Positions 1 to 11,507 of a stretch of 64,000 nucleotides of DNA are shown piece by piece. The notes under the pieces were generated by a model, which was given only the letters and a program-made list of their open reading frames with translations, was not told the origin of the DNA and searched no databases. Position numbers and translations under genes: made by a program. The first letter of the stretch is position 1, and each line of letters begins with the position of its first letter. Source of the stretch: Notospermus geniculatus (taxonomy: Eukaryota; Nemertea; Pilidiophora; Heteronemertea; Lineidae); NCBI GenBank assembly GCA_002633025.1, contig NMRB01000806.1, forward strand, positions 82,018 through 146,017, given 5' to 3'.

Positions 1-217
1 ATTTACTTTGCATATTCCCTTTTTCAGACAGTGTGATACTTTTTGTCATAATTTAGGAAGTATGCCAGCTAGATAAATGAGATTTTGCAAATTACCTCAG
101 ATTACGTGTCTCTTGGTCCCTGCCAAGTGGCAATGTCATACCTTAATTGTAAGGAAATATATTAACCCTTAAATTTCGGAAAGTTTTTTTCTGAATCACC
201 CGATACATCATGCAGCA
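1..217. other. AT-rich flank, no gene seen
   Basis: I see no convincing coding sequence or repeat here. The stretch precedes the left inverted end of the large transposon that begins at about 218. Confidence 0.5.
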
Positions 218-245
218 GGCGTGTAGTATATAAGTAGGTGCCACT
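218..245 (+). repeat. Left terminal inverted repeat of the 9.1-kb transposon
   Basis: The 28 bases match the reverse complement of 9293-9320 with a single T/C difference. Confidence 0.6.
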
Positions 246-1543
246 ACCCTTTTGCCATGTGTGTTGCAGTATGTCCAGGAGTATTCCTTCCAGCAGTGCT
301 GTACACATCTGGAATTGTTTATTTTGGTTCAGAACAGAATACTGAAGCTTAAAATGTATACTTTTCATGGGTTCCTTTGAGAGTGTTACGTGATACAGCA
401 GGCCAAAGTTAAGGAATTCGAAAAAAAGGCATTTTTTTCGTTCGTTGCCAAAATGTCTTTGGTACATTTTACGCTAGAAAAAAAACAGCAGGACCACAAT
501 TCAGTATCTAGTTGCTTTGTTTCATGGACTAATATGTGGGGATGCCAGGACGATAGGCATCAATCCTTCTATAAGTCAGTAATTACAATTAACGACAAAA
601 ATTCATGTATTTTTTGTGTCCCTTCTGCTCTCATGGTAAATGTATCATTTTCAAGTTGTTTTCCTGTTTACTGTGATGGTAGAAACCTCTGTTGTTGATG
701 CGTGCAAAAATATTAAACATCCACGCACAGGTTTTCATTTCACACCGCACTGATTACCGGCTGTTTTTATGTCCGGCTGTACGTCACATTTCTGTTTTTT
801 TTATGCTACAGTCCACATCTGTTGATGCAAAAAAATCTAAAGTATGCTACATTAAGCCCTTGCTTTGTTTAATAAAACGCCATATTTATATATTGCTGAA
901 ATAGACTGCAGCATTTGACCTACAGGTGGAAAAGTATTTTGTCCGGCTGTACGTCACGTTTTTCATTTTTCGCAAAATGCTGCTAAGCTGCCCAGAAACC
1001 CAATTTCTGCATCATTTTTGCATCCTTGTAACATTTGTACTTTACACTGGTTCATTTCTAACCTCATAGATGGCATCCCAGTAGCTACAGATGCTGTGAT
1101 GTCATCTATTGGAGGCATTCAGAACTCAGAATTCATTTTAAAAATCACCCTTTGTTTCAAGGTTGTGTAATTTACCAATCTTCCTTGCCACGAAGGTACG
1201 TTAATTTACATCAAATCATGCAGAATGGCAAATTGAATGACCACAGATGTACAGTACCTGGGAAATCCTAGTTTGAAAGCCGTAAATTTTGCTAGGCCTA
1301 GGCATGGGATAGGCCTACAGATGTACACATTCATGTACATGGTGTCTCTTGAGGTGCCATTTGCTCAAATTAAATGGCCCTTTTTAGATTCTTTGACCTT
1401 AGGACTGGAACATGCTTTTATTTTGCCCCTCCTCCCCCTTTTGAATCCAAGTCTTATCCAGTATTTGGAGAAAGTGTTTGTTCACTTCAGGTGTGCCTCC
1501 CTTTTCATCCTGACCCGTGCTAGGGTCAGGATGACCCTAGCGT
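246..1543. other. 5' non-coding part of the transposon
   Basis: No clear coding sequence is seen in this AT-rich stretch. It includes the two subterminal copies of TGTCCGGCTGTACGTCAC at 770-787 and 940-957. Short frames at 390-698 and 1237-1554 have no recognisable features. Confidence 0.45.
770..957 (+). repeat. Two subterminal copies of TGTCCGGCTGTACGTCAC
   Basis: The 18-bp word is present at 770-787 and 940-957 in direct orientation, each followed by a T-rich run. A third copy lies at 8755-8772. The placement near both ends of the element suggests transposase-binding subterminal repeats, which is an inference. Confidence 0.6.
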
Positions 1544-4500
1544 GTGAATCTTAATAAAGATGGTGAAAAGCAAACAAAGAAGAAGGCGATGACACCAGCA
1601 GAAAGGAAAAGGCAACAGCGCCTGAGACAAAAGAATTCGATGACCGTAACTGAACATAGAGAATTTCAAGAAAAAGAAAAACTTCGGATCCAAAATATTC
1701 GAAAGACTCAGGCCGGAAGAGATGAGCTAAAAGAACAGTATCGAAATTGGCATGTCAAGCAAAGAACAAAGAACAAAGGACATTTTCGCGGCAGAAAAGA
1801 TATGCCAATTTGAAAAAGGATCGAGAACGCAAACGGAATGAAAGGAATCATGCGAAGCCAGAAGCTGCTACTGCAAGCAGTGCTGGTGTCTCAGAGACTG
1901 ATACTCTAACCTCTCAGACAGCATCATCAGCATCGGTGACTCAGGTGGATGAGGCCGGTAGTGACAATCTTCAGGCAGGGCAAATTATTGAGGATGTGTC
2001 AGCAACTGAATCTCTTATAGAGATGCCAGTTACTCCCTTGCAGCCAATGACAGTTGGTATTCAAAATGACTCGATGGACACTGTAGACTTACCCTTATCT
2101 GAAATGGCTGAGACACCTGATATACATGTAACTGAGCGTTCATCCGAGAAAATATCCAGTCGTACTTCTAAATGGGAGTGTGAACGAAAAATGACTGATG
2201 CCGCAAACAGACTGACACCGAATTCCAAAGCCCGTGCAATCAAAAAACTAATCGAAAACTGCCCCCCCCCCCAACAAAAGAACTGTTAGCAGAATCCGGG
2301 ATTAGTGCTCCCGCTGCTGGGAAAATAGTTTGTAATTTACAAACTGCTTTTCAGTCCCTGGATAAGCATGATAATCAGTCCAACCTTGTAAAGTCAACCC
2401 TTCTAAAGGGGGCAGCAGGTGACAACATCTCTGGGAGGGGGTTGTCAAGGTTATTTGGAGTAGGGAGGCGGCAGGCTCACGCTGCCATGAAAGCACGCAG
2501 TGGTGCAGGAATTTTGTGGCAGATCTCCCTGAGACAGGCTCCTAGAAGTTCCAGACTTTCAGATGAAATAAGGGAAAGTGTACTGGCCTTCTACTACCGT
2601 CCCGAAATATCAAGGGAGCTGCCAGAGAAGAGAGAGCAGATTAATCTGAGAGAGCCTGATGGTAGTATTAAGAGAGTGCCCAAGAGAATTCTGGAAGTTA
2701 CATTGACAGAGGCATACAGGGAGTACAAGAGACTCTACCCTGACAATGTAATTGGGCACAGAAGCTTTGAAATGTTGAGACCCAGAGATGTTGGTTTTCC
2801 TAAGAACCGCCATAGAGAAGTTTGCTGTTGCACATATCACACAAACCTAGAATTTCTTCTGAAAACTCTGAACCAGTTAGCAATTACTGCTGGGGGCAAG
2901 GCTGTTTTCAGCAGCGTTCATACAATGGTTGATGCCACGCAATGTGGGCGATAAATTGCATGCATTCTCAGGGAATGTGAGAAGTGCGGCTGCAAACTTT
3001 TGGATGGCAAACTGCCACTCTTGAAATGCTCAAGAAATTGTGCCGAAAACAACTGCACCGAGAGCAATTGCATCGTAAAATGGGAAACCTATGAAAGAGT
3101 GCTCAGGTCAGATAGGCCTACTCAACTGATACTGATACTCTCCCTTTTGACTGTAGAGGTACCATCGGTGAATTGGTTGACAAGATTAAAGATAAGTTGA
3201 GCACCTTTGCTCTGCACAGGTTCATGGCTTTCCATCAAAATGAGCAATACAGGTTGGCCGCTCAGAACTTAAAGCCTCACAGTATTGAATTTTACGACAT
3301 TTTCAAAGTGTTAGGAGAGTGCAGGTAGAGGTCTCATAGCCTCGTGAAGGTCCACAAAATGCTTTCCTGATACGTACTTTAAAGAATCAAGCCCTTGTTT
3401 TCAGAACACAACGAAAAAGCTGCATGCAGAACTCTAATGCAGTCAGATAGAGAATAGTACATTTTACACTACACTAACGTCGGAGGACGTAAGCAATTTC
3501 TGAATTCAATACAGTGAGGCTTTAACTCATGATGAAATCTTGATGATCATGGATTACTCAGAAAATTACAGCATGGTGCGCCCCAAGGACATTCAATCAT
3601 TGCATTGGGTAACCACCCAGGCCATCCTATATGTTGTGGTGTTGACACGTCATGCAAGACAGGAGTCGGATGGCCTGGAAAGCAATGACGATGATCCACA
3701 CCTAGTGGACGAGCACCATATTTTCATTTCTGATGATAACACTCATGACACACACATGGTAGAGCATTGTAAAGGCCTGCTACTCAAATCCCTGCCATTT
3801 ACACCATCAAGAGCCATTGAATTCTGTGATGGTGCCAGTTGCCAGTTCGAATGTATCCGCTCATTTACATACTTGGCCCAAAGTGAGGTGAAATATGGCA
3901 TGCCCACCATACGATACTGGTGGGAGACCAGTCAAGGAAAAAACAAAGCAGATGGGGCAGGAGGGGTTGTGAAACATTCTGTCTCAATGGCTGTTGTTCG
4001 CCAGGACAAGGTGATTCGCAGTCCAGAGGAACTGTTTGCCTTCTGTCTTGAGAAGCTTACAGATGTTGGGAAGTCTTCATCCTATGCCTCACGGCAAGCA
4101 GGTTCAAGAACTGTGAAACGCAGTTCTACTTTGTTGGGGCTGGTGACGTTGACAGGTCGCAAGATATCTCTGGTTTCAAATCTGTGAAAGGCACACGGTC
4201 CATTCATGAAGCACACTCTGTTGGTGAACCTTCAAGGATCAGTGTGAGGAAAAGGGGATGTGCTTGTAAATTTGGTCTGCTGGGCCAGTTTGATGATTGT
4301 AATAACACTGTGGACCCATTGGTTGGTGTGATTTGCAAGGAGGGAGAAATGCAGGTGACGAGGGCATTGATACTGATGACCTGCATGATAACATAGACCC
4401 TGAAGAGCCAGAAATGTCAGTCACAAGCGTGGATGTCACTGAGATCATTACCAGTGACAGTACTGCTATTGTCAGGGCTGATGAAGAGCTAACTCCCTAC

Positions 4501-4797
4501 TACTTGATAAAAGTGAAAGAGTCACCCCATGTCCTCACTGAAAGTGTAATGGATGCCTATGGAAACAAATATGATGCAGGTTGTGAAGTCATAAAAGGCA
4601 ACTACTATGAGCTTGTCCCACGCAAAGAATCTGTGTTTTACATACACCATAAGAGGGATGTTTATGTCAGTGCAAAGTGCCTGCTACCAACTGTGTGCCC
4701 AGAACTTGAAGAATGTGGTGAAAGGCAAATTAAGGGTGCAGTGCGGCAGACATATAGGGTTGCCACTCACGAAGAAATACTGAGCTTTCTTATGTAA
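1544..4797 (+). pseudogene. DDE-like transposase pseudogene (DYSENY / HGKG-type family)
   Basis: This is the decayed transposase gene of the 9.1-kb element. The N-terminus (1544-1850) is very basic and coiled (PAERKRQQRLRQK, KKDRERKRNERN), as expected for a DNA-binding region. A middle block follows (2290-3140) with FYYRPEISRELP and a Cys-rich CEKCGCKLLDG segment. The catalytic-looking core has MIMDYSENY at about 3540, DGASCQFE at about 3830 and a degenerate ATSHGKG-like motif seen as ETSQGKNKADGAGG at about 3930. The C-terminus (4333-4797) is acidic and then globular. I recognise this arrangement from many unnamed cnidarian and echinoderm proteins; the acidic residues fit an RNase-H-fold transposase. 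The frame is broken near 1790, at the poly-C run 2263-2273, by an in-frame TAA at 2952, near 3140-3160, by a stop or intron at 3328-3500, near 4090 and near 4345. Assignment to Sola is only tentative. Confidence 0.6.
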
Positions 4798-5224
4798 AAA
4801 TCTTTCAGAAGGCTCAGTGTTCAGAATAGTCAAGCATTGCTCCAGATAAGTGTTTTCTTCTATGGAAGTTCTAGGTCGTCATGCACATGGTACATCCAGC
4901 TGGTAATCAGGGGCCTTATTCACGAAAGGCTCGCAAACTTTGCGTGCACGCAAAGTGCCATTTTTGCGATATTTCTTATTCATTAAGCCCACGCATCGCA
5001 AAAAATTCGCAAAATCAGCGACCACGCAAATAAATCGCAATCGCAACGCAAAGTTTACACGGTATTCACGAAAGGCCCGCAAACTTTGCGCATCGCAAAG
5101 TCCCACGCAAAGTGCCAGAATTTTGCGGGAGGTCTATACCCGCTCGCAAACTTTGCGTGATAGCGAAGTCTTGGTAATTCACTCTGACCCGGAGCTAATT
5201 CTTGCTTCCCATCGAAGCAAAAAA

Positions 5225-5900
5225 NNNNNNNNNNNNNNNNNNNNNNNNNNNNNNNNNNNNNNNNNNNNNNNNNNNNNNNNNNNNNNNNNNNNNNNNNNNN
5301 NNNNNNNNNNNNNNNNNNNNNNNNNNNNNNNNNNNNNNNNNNNNNNNNNNNNNNNNNNNNNNNNNNNNNNNNNNNNNNNNNNNNNNNNNNNNNNNNNNNN
5401 NNNNNNNNNNNNNNNNNNNNNNNNNNNNNNNNNNNNNNNNNNNNNNNNNNNNNNNNNNNNNNNNNNNNNNNNNNNNNNNNNNNNNNNNNNNNNNNNNNNN
5501 NNNNNNNNNNNNNNNNNNNNNNNNNNNNNNNNNNNNNNNNNNNNNNNNNNNNNNNNNNNNNNNNNNNNNNNNNNNNNNNNNNNNNNNNNNNNNNNNNNNN
5601 NNNNNNNNNNNNNNNNNNNNNNNNNNNNNNNNNNNNNNNNNNNNNNNNNNNNNNNNNNNNNNNNNNNNNNNNNNNNNNNNNNNNNNNNNNNNNNNNNNNN
5701 NNNNNNNNNNNNNNNNNNNNNNNNNNNNNNNNNNNNNNNNNNNNNNNNNNNNNNNNNNNNNNNNNNNNNNNNNNNNNNNNNNNNNNNNNNNNNNNNNNNN
5801 NNNNNNNNNNNNNNNNNNNNNNNNNNNNNNNNNNNNNNNNNNNNNNNNNNNNNNNNNNNNNNNNNNNNNNNNNNNNNNNNNNNNNNNNNNNNNNNNNNNN
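5225..5900. other. Assembly gap (676 Ns)
   Basis: The sequence is unknown here. The gap starts after an A run and ends in a C run. Confidence 0.99.
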
Positions 5901-6198
5901 CCCCCCCCCGATCCGCCTATGTGACCCATTACTTGATGTACATGTATCTCCTACAAACGTCCTTCTTCCCGTATACAGGTATGGCAATATACGTTGATTA
6001 ATTTTGCTACTGACATACCAGACATACAGTTAAAGCCGCACACTATGCACCGCTACTCACTCCCCAGTTCGGCCGAATAGATAGTGCAACCTCATCTACA
6101 GGCGTGCGTAGTGTATAGGACCATAGAACCACATATTATAGCATTATCCTGCATCGAGGTTTTGGGAATCCCCTTGGGGAATCCCCAATGCTGTGTGT

Positions 6199-6270
6199 AG
6201 TCTTGCGCAGCCAGCCACACAGTACTGCTACGGTTCCCAGATTCAAAACAGCGGCTGGGTGACCGAGACT
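6199..6270. repeat. Short repeat with AGTCT(C/T)GCGCAGCCAGC ends
   Basis: The 72-bp segment runs from AGTCTTGCGCAGCCAGC to CGGCTGGGTGACCGAGACT. The ends are imperfect inverted repeats, and a related 81-bp copy lies at 50725-50805. It is probably a tiny MITE. Confidence 0.6.
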
Positions 6271-6448
6271 AAGCTCGTCGATTATAACCCATCTGTCTAT
6301 AGTGTCTGGCTTTAAATTCACAATCTCTTGTAATCTATTAACTGGATTGGCGGACTTGGAAATCATGTCGGGTGAAAACGTTTCCGAATATAGAAAGTAC
6401 CGGGTTGCACGCATGAAGTTTTGATAATAATAATTGAACACATGAAAC

Positions 6449-6478
6449 CAAGAATATATAAGTACTTATATATTCTTG
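6449..6478. repeat. Perfect 30-bp palindrome
   Basis: The sequence reads CAAGAATATATAAGT followed by its exact reverse complement. No spacer separates the two halves. Confidence 0.9.
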
Positions 6479-7050
6479 ATGAAACCAATGCCCCCCCCCA
6501 GCCATGGAGGGGGGTGGGCATTAATAGACGTCGCCCATAAATTTCTGATACATGTAGGTCACCGCCGATAGCAATGCTGTTTCACGCTGCCGTTATAACT
6601 ACCGGTACTAATAATTACGTAATTCCGAGGTAAAATAGGTTTGGTGCATTTGACCAAAAACTGATAAGTCGGATTTTATTGTTTGATACAGGATGAATAC
6701 AGGATGACTATTTGAGCAGACTATTCTCCATGTAAGTAGGACTTGCATCCCCAGCTCTCCCATTCCATCACACCGGCATGCGCCGCCCAATTCAGCGACC
6801 TCGAAAGTGCTTCATTATCAACTCACATCTCAGTCTAGTGTGAACGTAGAGTGGAAAAAATGATCTGACTGCAAAAAGCTCTGTCAAAATGTAATTTTGC
6901 GATCACGCATATTTTGCGTGATCGCTATTTTGCGAAAAATTTGCGAGGCAAATGCGTGGTCTTCGTGAATACCACGCATCGCATAATTTGCGCGCACGCA
7001 AACCCATCGCAACGCAAATATTTGCGATCTCTTCGTGAATAAGGCCCCAG

Positions 7051-8487
7051 GGGCCTTATTCACGAAAGGCCCGCAAAATTTGCGTGCACGCAAAGTGCCA
7101 TTTTTGCGATATTTCTTATTCATGAAGCCCACGCATCGCAAAAAAATCGCAAAATTAGCGATCACGCAAATAAATCGCAATCGCAACGCAAACTTTACAC
7201 GGTATTCACGAAAGGCCCGCAAACTTTGCGCGTCGCAAAGTCCCACGCAAAGTGCCAGAATTTTGCGGGAGGTCTATACCCGCTCGCAAACTTTGCGTGA
7301 TAGCGAAGTCTTGGTGCTTCGCACTGACACGGAGCTAATTCTTGCTTCCCATCGAAGCAAAAAGTGCTCAGAAGCCAACAAGGGAACTAACCACGATAGG
7401 TGGCGCTGATGGACAACTGGTATTTTCCACTAGAGGCGCAGTAGTCAGTAGATAAGCGCATGATTGGTTCTTGACTTCTGTCAACTTTCCGGGTATGAAA
7501 AGTGGCATCGCTCGCCCCAATCCATTCGCCCATCCGCTGCCCTCCCCCAAATGATTCTTCCCTTCAATTGACCGCAAGGGAGGATGTAGGATTTTGGCAA
7601 GGGGGGGGGCGTTGAGCACCGACAATTGGAACGATCACGCGCAGTACATGATATAGGAATATGCAATGAAAAAATGATTAGGGTCTGTATCCGAAGCCAC
7701 TTAACGGTGGTGCTATGTCAGCGAGTCAAAGTGACCCAGGACCCGACGGGGGGTCTGGGGGACCTCCCCCCATGAAAATTTGAAAGTCTAGATGCTCTGA
7801 GACGCGTTCTGGGACATTTTTCTGTGACGTTTTGTTCCTTCAAACCACGTCATAAATCAGTGTTTTGATGTCAACGTCAGCCAGAAATCTTTGATCTATG
7901 GTTCCCGCTTCATGCGGGGAGGGATCATAAGGCTCTGAGGGTGGTTTACAAAGGAGGCAGAATAAATGTACTGGGCACTATTGGTCATTTAGCAATCGGC
8001 CCTGTCCTCATTGTGTTTGAGTGTGAGGGTACTGTTCGCCAAGGGGAGGGACTCGTTCGCGCCCCCAACCCCAACCCCGCTGGAGACGCCCATGACACTC
8101 TGGTTACACCGGTACGTTGTGGCACCTTAGGAGTGGGGGCAGGTGTAACATCTGTGAGTGTTTCTGTAGCTCAGTGTTCCCAAACAATAGACGCGGCCTA
8201 GAATGGTTACTGTTGGATTAGTTGCCGCTTGATCCGTCAGGAGGGAAACAATGAGAAAAACCTTTGATTGGATGGTATCAATGCCGTGGGAACACCACCT
8301 TTGTANGACTGCAAAAAGCTCGGTCAAAATGTAATTTTGCGATCACGCATATTTTGCGTGATCCGTATTTTGCGAAAAATTTGCGAGGCAAATGCGAGGT
8401 CTTCATGAATACCACGCATCGCATAATTTGCGTCCACGCAAACCCATCGCAACGCAAATATTTGCGATCTCTTCGTGAATAAGGCCC
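7051..8487. mobile_element. Harbinger-like element, copy 2
   Basis: This copy begins GGGCCTTATTCACGAA and ends TTCGTGAATAAGGCCC, with CAG at 7048-7050 and 8488-8490. It shares the left 314 bases and right 180 bases with copy 1 but has a different interior of about 940 bases, including a CCCCCC/GGGGGG-rich patch near 7600 and a single N at 8306, right at the start of the shared right end. No transposase frame is seen. The CAG between the two copies is common to both, so the arrangement looks like one copy inserted beside the other, or a recombination product. Confidence 0.7.
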
Positions 8488-8490
8488 CAG

Positions 8491-9292
8491 GTCTGGTTGC
8501 TTTGAAAAAAACTTGATGTTTCTTGTTATTTGATGAACTTCTTGTTAACGAGTTAATTGTACTTGTTCATGTCCAGAGAGCTGTTGGTCAGTTTTTCGTT
8601 TAATGGCCTGGAAACGGTGCCTTTAAAACCCGCTGCTATACTTTTATTCCTAAATAATATAACTGTTTGACAATTTACATCACTAGGATGGTGTGCAGGA
8701 CGAAGCACAACTTAATATTTTATATTTTTGCACTACTTTGAACGTTTTTGTACATGTCCGGCTGTACGTCACGTTTTTGTTCATGGTGTAAAGGTTTTCT
8801 AATGGCAGAAGTGCTATTTCTGTGTGTACAGCTGATGAACTTTGGCATCCCTAAGTTGTTTTGTGGATCCTACTGTTAACTTTACTCCAGGTTTTGCCAG
8901 CTAGAAGGCCTGTTGGACATTTGAGAAAAACGTTAAGACACCATAAGGAAAAATGAGGGGCATTTTAAACACAGAAATGTCAAAATTCTCCTATTGTGAA
9001 CCCAGAAGTCGAATTTTTTGCTCTCATCTCTTCTAACAGTCTCTCTCATTCAAATTAAGCCTAATTTTAGGCATCCCCCTCTGATGTGTATGAACTGACA
9101 GAGTAAATTATCATTCCCATTCATTGCAAAAAAAGGCCAAGAGTTGTACTACTAGTCATAAATTTTTATGTTGTTCATAAGCGTTTTAAGCTCTAGATTT
9201 TGTTGTCCCATAAATACTGGAATATGTTTTATCAGATGAAATAAATTTTATTTAAAGCAAAGCACTTTCATTTTTTGGCTTCTAAGGAACAA
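8491..9292. other. 3' non-coding part of the 9.1-kb transposon
   Basis: This AT-rich stretch has no gene. It holds the third TGTCCGGCTGTACGTCAC copy at 8755-8772 and several AATAAA-like words near 9238. Confidence 0.5.
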
Positions 9293-9320
9293 AGTGGCAC
9301 CTACTTATATGCTACACGCC
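9293..9320 (-). repeat. Right terminal inverted repeat of the 9.1-kb transposon
   Basis: The 28 bases AGTGGCACCTACTTATATGC... are the inverted partner of 218-245. Confidence 0.6.
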
Positions 9321-9552
9321 CGCACGAACATTATGGCCCCGAGTACATACGAGACACACTGAATTGTTATACTGAATTATACTTCACAGGACAAATCTAC
9401 AGAAGAGCAATTAGATAGTTGTTCAAAAGGTGGAACGTTCATTGAACTAGAAAATGCATGTCAGCTAATATAGGCAAAAAACGTTGGGAAGTTGACGTAT
9501 CTCAAGATTCTCAAATAGTGAGAAATGAACCTGCAGCAAATGCACAAAATAA

Positions 9553-9993
9553 ATGGACTTCTTCGATTACCACGCAACCGCACATCCTGTTGGAGATTAT
9601 GGTCGCCTGCCATACCCCATTCCTTCACCACAAATGACAAATTCCAATGACAACTTCAAGTATGCGGCATTGTTTCTAACTCTGCACAAGTGCTTATGCA
9701 TACCCTCCCTATACTACAAATTGGTATCGAAGTACCGGCAAAACCGTGATTGGCCGCATGCTGTTTCGCTATCGACCAGGCCTCAACTATCCGCACTATA
9801 TCACGATATACATGATTCTCACAATGAAAATAAACTTAACTGTCAGAAACCTTCAAGACTACTCCATAATGCAGACCTCCAGCCGTCACCATGTTGTTCC
9901 TTCTGCCCAACTAAGAAGTACCATGCAACCATATTCCTCAACACCACTTCGAGCCTCAGCAAGCACCCCCGGAGTACCACTACGCAACCTTGA
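9553..9993 (+). other. Unassigned frame, 146 codons
   Basis: I do not recognise this frame. It is rich in Ser, Thr, His and Pro and has no clear domain. A second, overlapping frame runs to 10042. It may be chance or the remains of an exon. Confidence 0.15.
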
Positions 9994-10026
9994 CAAACAT
10001 GGAGTGACAGGAATTCTCTGGATGAT

Positions 10027-10290
10027 TTGGAATCTGAACTAAAAAGAGGTAAAAACACAGAACATGCCCAGCCTTGTAAGCCATCGGATTCCTCACTAGC
10101 TAGTCATCTTGAGAAAATAACCAACCTATTAATGAGCCAAGATGCAAAGATTGAGAAACGACGCCAATATATAAATGCCAAAATAGATAACCTACAATCT
10201 TCAATTGACGAAAGGATACACATCGCTGTGCAACAGGCTATAGAAGAAAAGATCCCACCCATTCATGCAGAGCATTGGCCTGACGCTTGA
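10027..10290 (+). other. Possible coiled-coil protein fragment
   Basis: The frame is helical and charged, with heptad-like spacing in LEKITNLLMSQDAKIEKR and IDNLQSSIDERIHIAVQQA. That pattern is seen in gag-like or small structural ORFs of mobile elements, but no specific family can be named. It ends at a TGA and is followed by a T run. Confidence 0.25.
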
Positions 10291-10726
10291 CACTGCAATT
10301 AAATTACAAACTGAGCCATTGGAATTGTTTTTTTTTCAGAAAGTGAAGACAGTAATGTAATAGAGGAGACCTCTGCCAATTTTCCCAAAACTGGCAAACT
10401 AAGGCTATGTTTAAGGCCAGAAAGGGGGATAAGAAAGAAGTCGGAGGATTTCTGGATATATTTCCAACTTTGGAAACTGATGTTTCAGGCAATGGTGATG
10501 TGCCTTTCTTGGATAAGTCAAAACAGTGTGCTACCACTCTCTCAGCTCAGAAGGATGTGGTCAAGAAGATGGTACTACATGTATTGCAAGACACCTGCAA
10601 TACGGCTGATGATCCTGTTTCTGAAGTTGAGATCAACCCAGACGACGAAAGTTTTTCCAACTCTGAAGTCAATCAGGAGGTGGAAGAGTTATCAGATCCC
10701 TATTACACCGGTGATGATTCAAGGTC

Positions 10727-10815
10727 CAAGATGGTCACCAGTTGGCCATATTGGAAGTTGGAGCGCCCCTAGGCCTAAAACTGACATGGTGCTTGCCCCA
10801 TTTGACTCATATCAC
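10727..10815 (+). repeat. Dispersed repeat (CAAGATGGTCACCAGTTGGCC type)
   Basis: The segment resembles the reverse complement of about 21470-21620. Both include a phrase like CCAAGATGGCCACCTGATGG and a later TTTGGTGCAATATCTGACC-like phrase. The first part also resembles the tandem units at the right edge of the window. Confidence 0.45.
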
Positions 10816-10837
10816 TACCCCTGATACCGTGCCCGCT

Positions 10838-11507
10838 ACAGCACTAAACGTTACAATCAGTGGCAGTGAACCCTGTGACCGTGACCTGAACGAATCATCG
10901 CTAATAGATGCCATGCCCGACCCTGAGCCTGATTTCTCAGACGTGACGTACACAATAGTGAACTCTCCTTCGAAACGCGTGAAAGACAGGCTGTTTGATT
11001 CAGAAGGATACGCCTACTCCTTCAAGAGTACCACGAACTCCGGTATTTTTTGGCGATGCGTTGTGCGCCCAAAAGGATACTCATGTCCAGCATCTGTAAA
11101 ACAAGTCAGAGACAGTTTGAATGTGGACCAAGGAGCCACAACCACCAACATCAACCAGGGTGTGACGTAGCAGGAGAAACAACAACGAAAATCCGACAAA
11201 CTGCAATCAAAGACACAGTATCCTCTGCTACGGAAGTTGTTGAACGTGTCCTTAAAGAAGAACTGGGAAAAAGACGTGTCCTTCCTTGCCGAAACTTGTC
11301 TATTTCTCAAGAAATGTTAATTACGGAAGACAGAAAAGGCGTCCGAAAAACCAAACATCCCTCGATTTCAGTTTAGCCATGGATCACACACCACAGGATT
11401 TCTACTGCACCGAAGTATTCACAAAGAAACGCCGACATATCATTTTTGCAAAAACGGCACAATTGGACCTGATTGTCAAGGCAAAGACATGGTTTATAGA
11501 CGACTTT
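10838..11507 (+). pseudogene. FLYWCH zinc finger-MULE transposase fragment
   Basis: The N-terminal part encodes a FLYWCH-type zinc finger: DSEGYAYSFK, then IFWRCVVRPKGYSCPASVKQ, then a His pair in SHNHQHQPG. It is followed by the linker usual in animal FLYWCH-MULE transposases and by RHIIFAKTAQLDLI with KAKTWF, which is the start of the MULE catalytic domain. The WYxDGTF motif that normally follows ends here in a stop (FIDDF then TAA). The FLYWCH block and the His pair are in different frames, with a shift near 11115, and another shift lies near 11290. The rest of the transposase is absent, so this is a truncated remnant. Confidence 0.65.

Larger units (their letters stand above)
5901..6867. 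other. Unique interior of copy 1, no gene seen
   Basis: This interior holds no recognisable coding sequence. It contains a perfect GGGAATCCCCTTGGGGAATCCC-like palindrome near 6166, the small CGGCTGGG repeat at 6199-6270, the 30-bp palindrome at 6449-6478 and a C-rich hairpin at 6486-6522. Confidence 0.5.
4911..7047. mobile_element. Harbinger-like element, copy 1
   Basis: The element begins GGGCCTTATTCACGAA and ends with the reverse complement TTCGTGAATAAGGCCC. It is flanked by CAG at 4908-4910 and 7048-7050, a 3-bp target duplication. Its outer parts are full of short palindromic words such as TTTGCGTGATCGC. The first 314 bases match copy 2 (7051-7364) closely and the last 180 bases match 8307-8487. 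The interior includes a 676-base N run and does not resemble copy 2. No transposase frame is visible, so it is non-autonomous as far as can be read. A 3-bp duplication and a TTCATGAA-like end fit PIF/Harbinger relatives. Confidence 0.7.
218..9320 (+). mobile_element. 9.1-kb DNA transposon with 28-bp inverted ends
   Basis: The left end (218-245, starting GGCGTGTAGTATATAAGTAG) is repeated in inverted orientation at 9293-9320 with one mismatch in 28 bases. Between the two ends lies one transposase-like gene on the + strand (1544-4797), and nothing else inside suggests a host gene. The word TGTCCGGCTGTACGTCAC occurs twice near the left end (770-787, 940-957) and once near the right end (8755-8772), like subterminal binding sites. 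The four bases outside the ends are AGCA and CGCA, which could be a 4-bp target duplication with one change. A 4-bp duplication would fit Sola-type elements, but that superfamily assignment is a guess. About 3.6 kb of the length is a later double insertion at 4911-8487. Confidence 0.55.

Noticed and set aside
4940-6001. Long open frames across the N run on both strands
   Set aside because: Most of each frame is unknown sequence. The flanks are the palindromic ends of the Harbinger-like element, not coding.
7035-7409. Frame in the GCGAAAG-rich region
   Set aside because: It is a by-product of the repeat-rich left end of copy 2. Copy 1 gives the same kind of frame.
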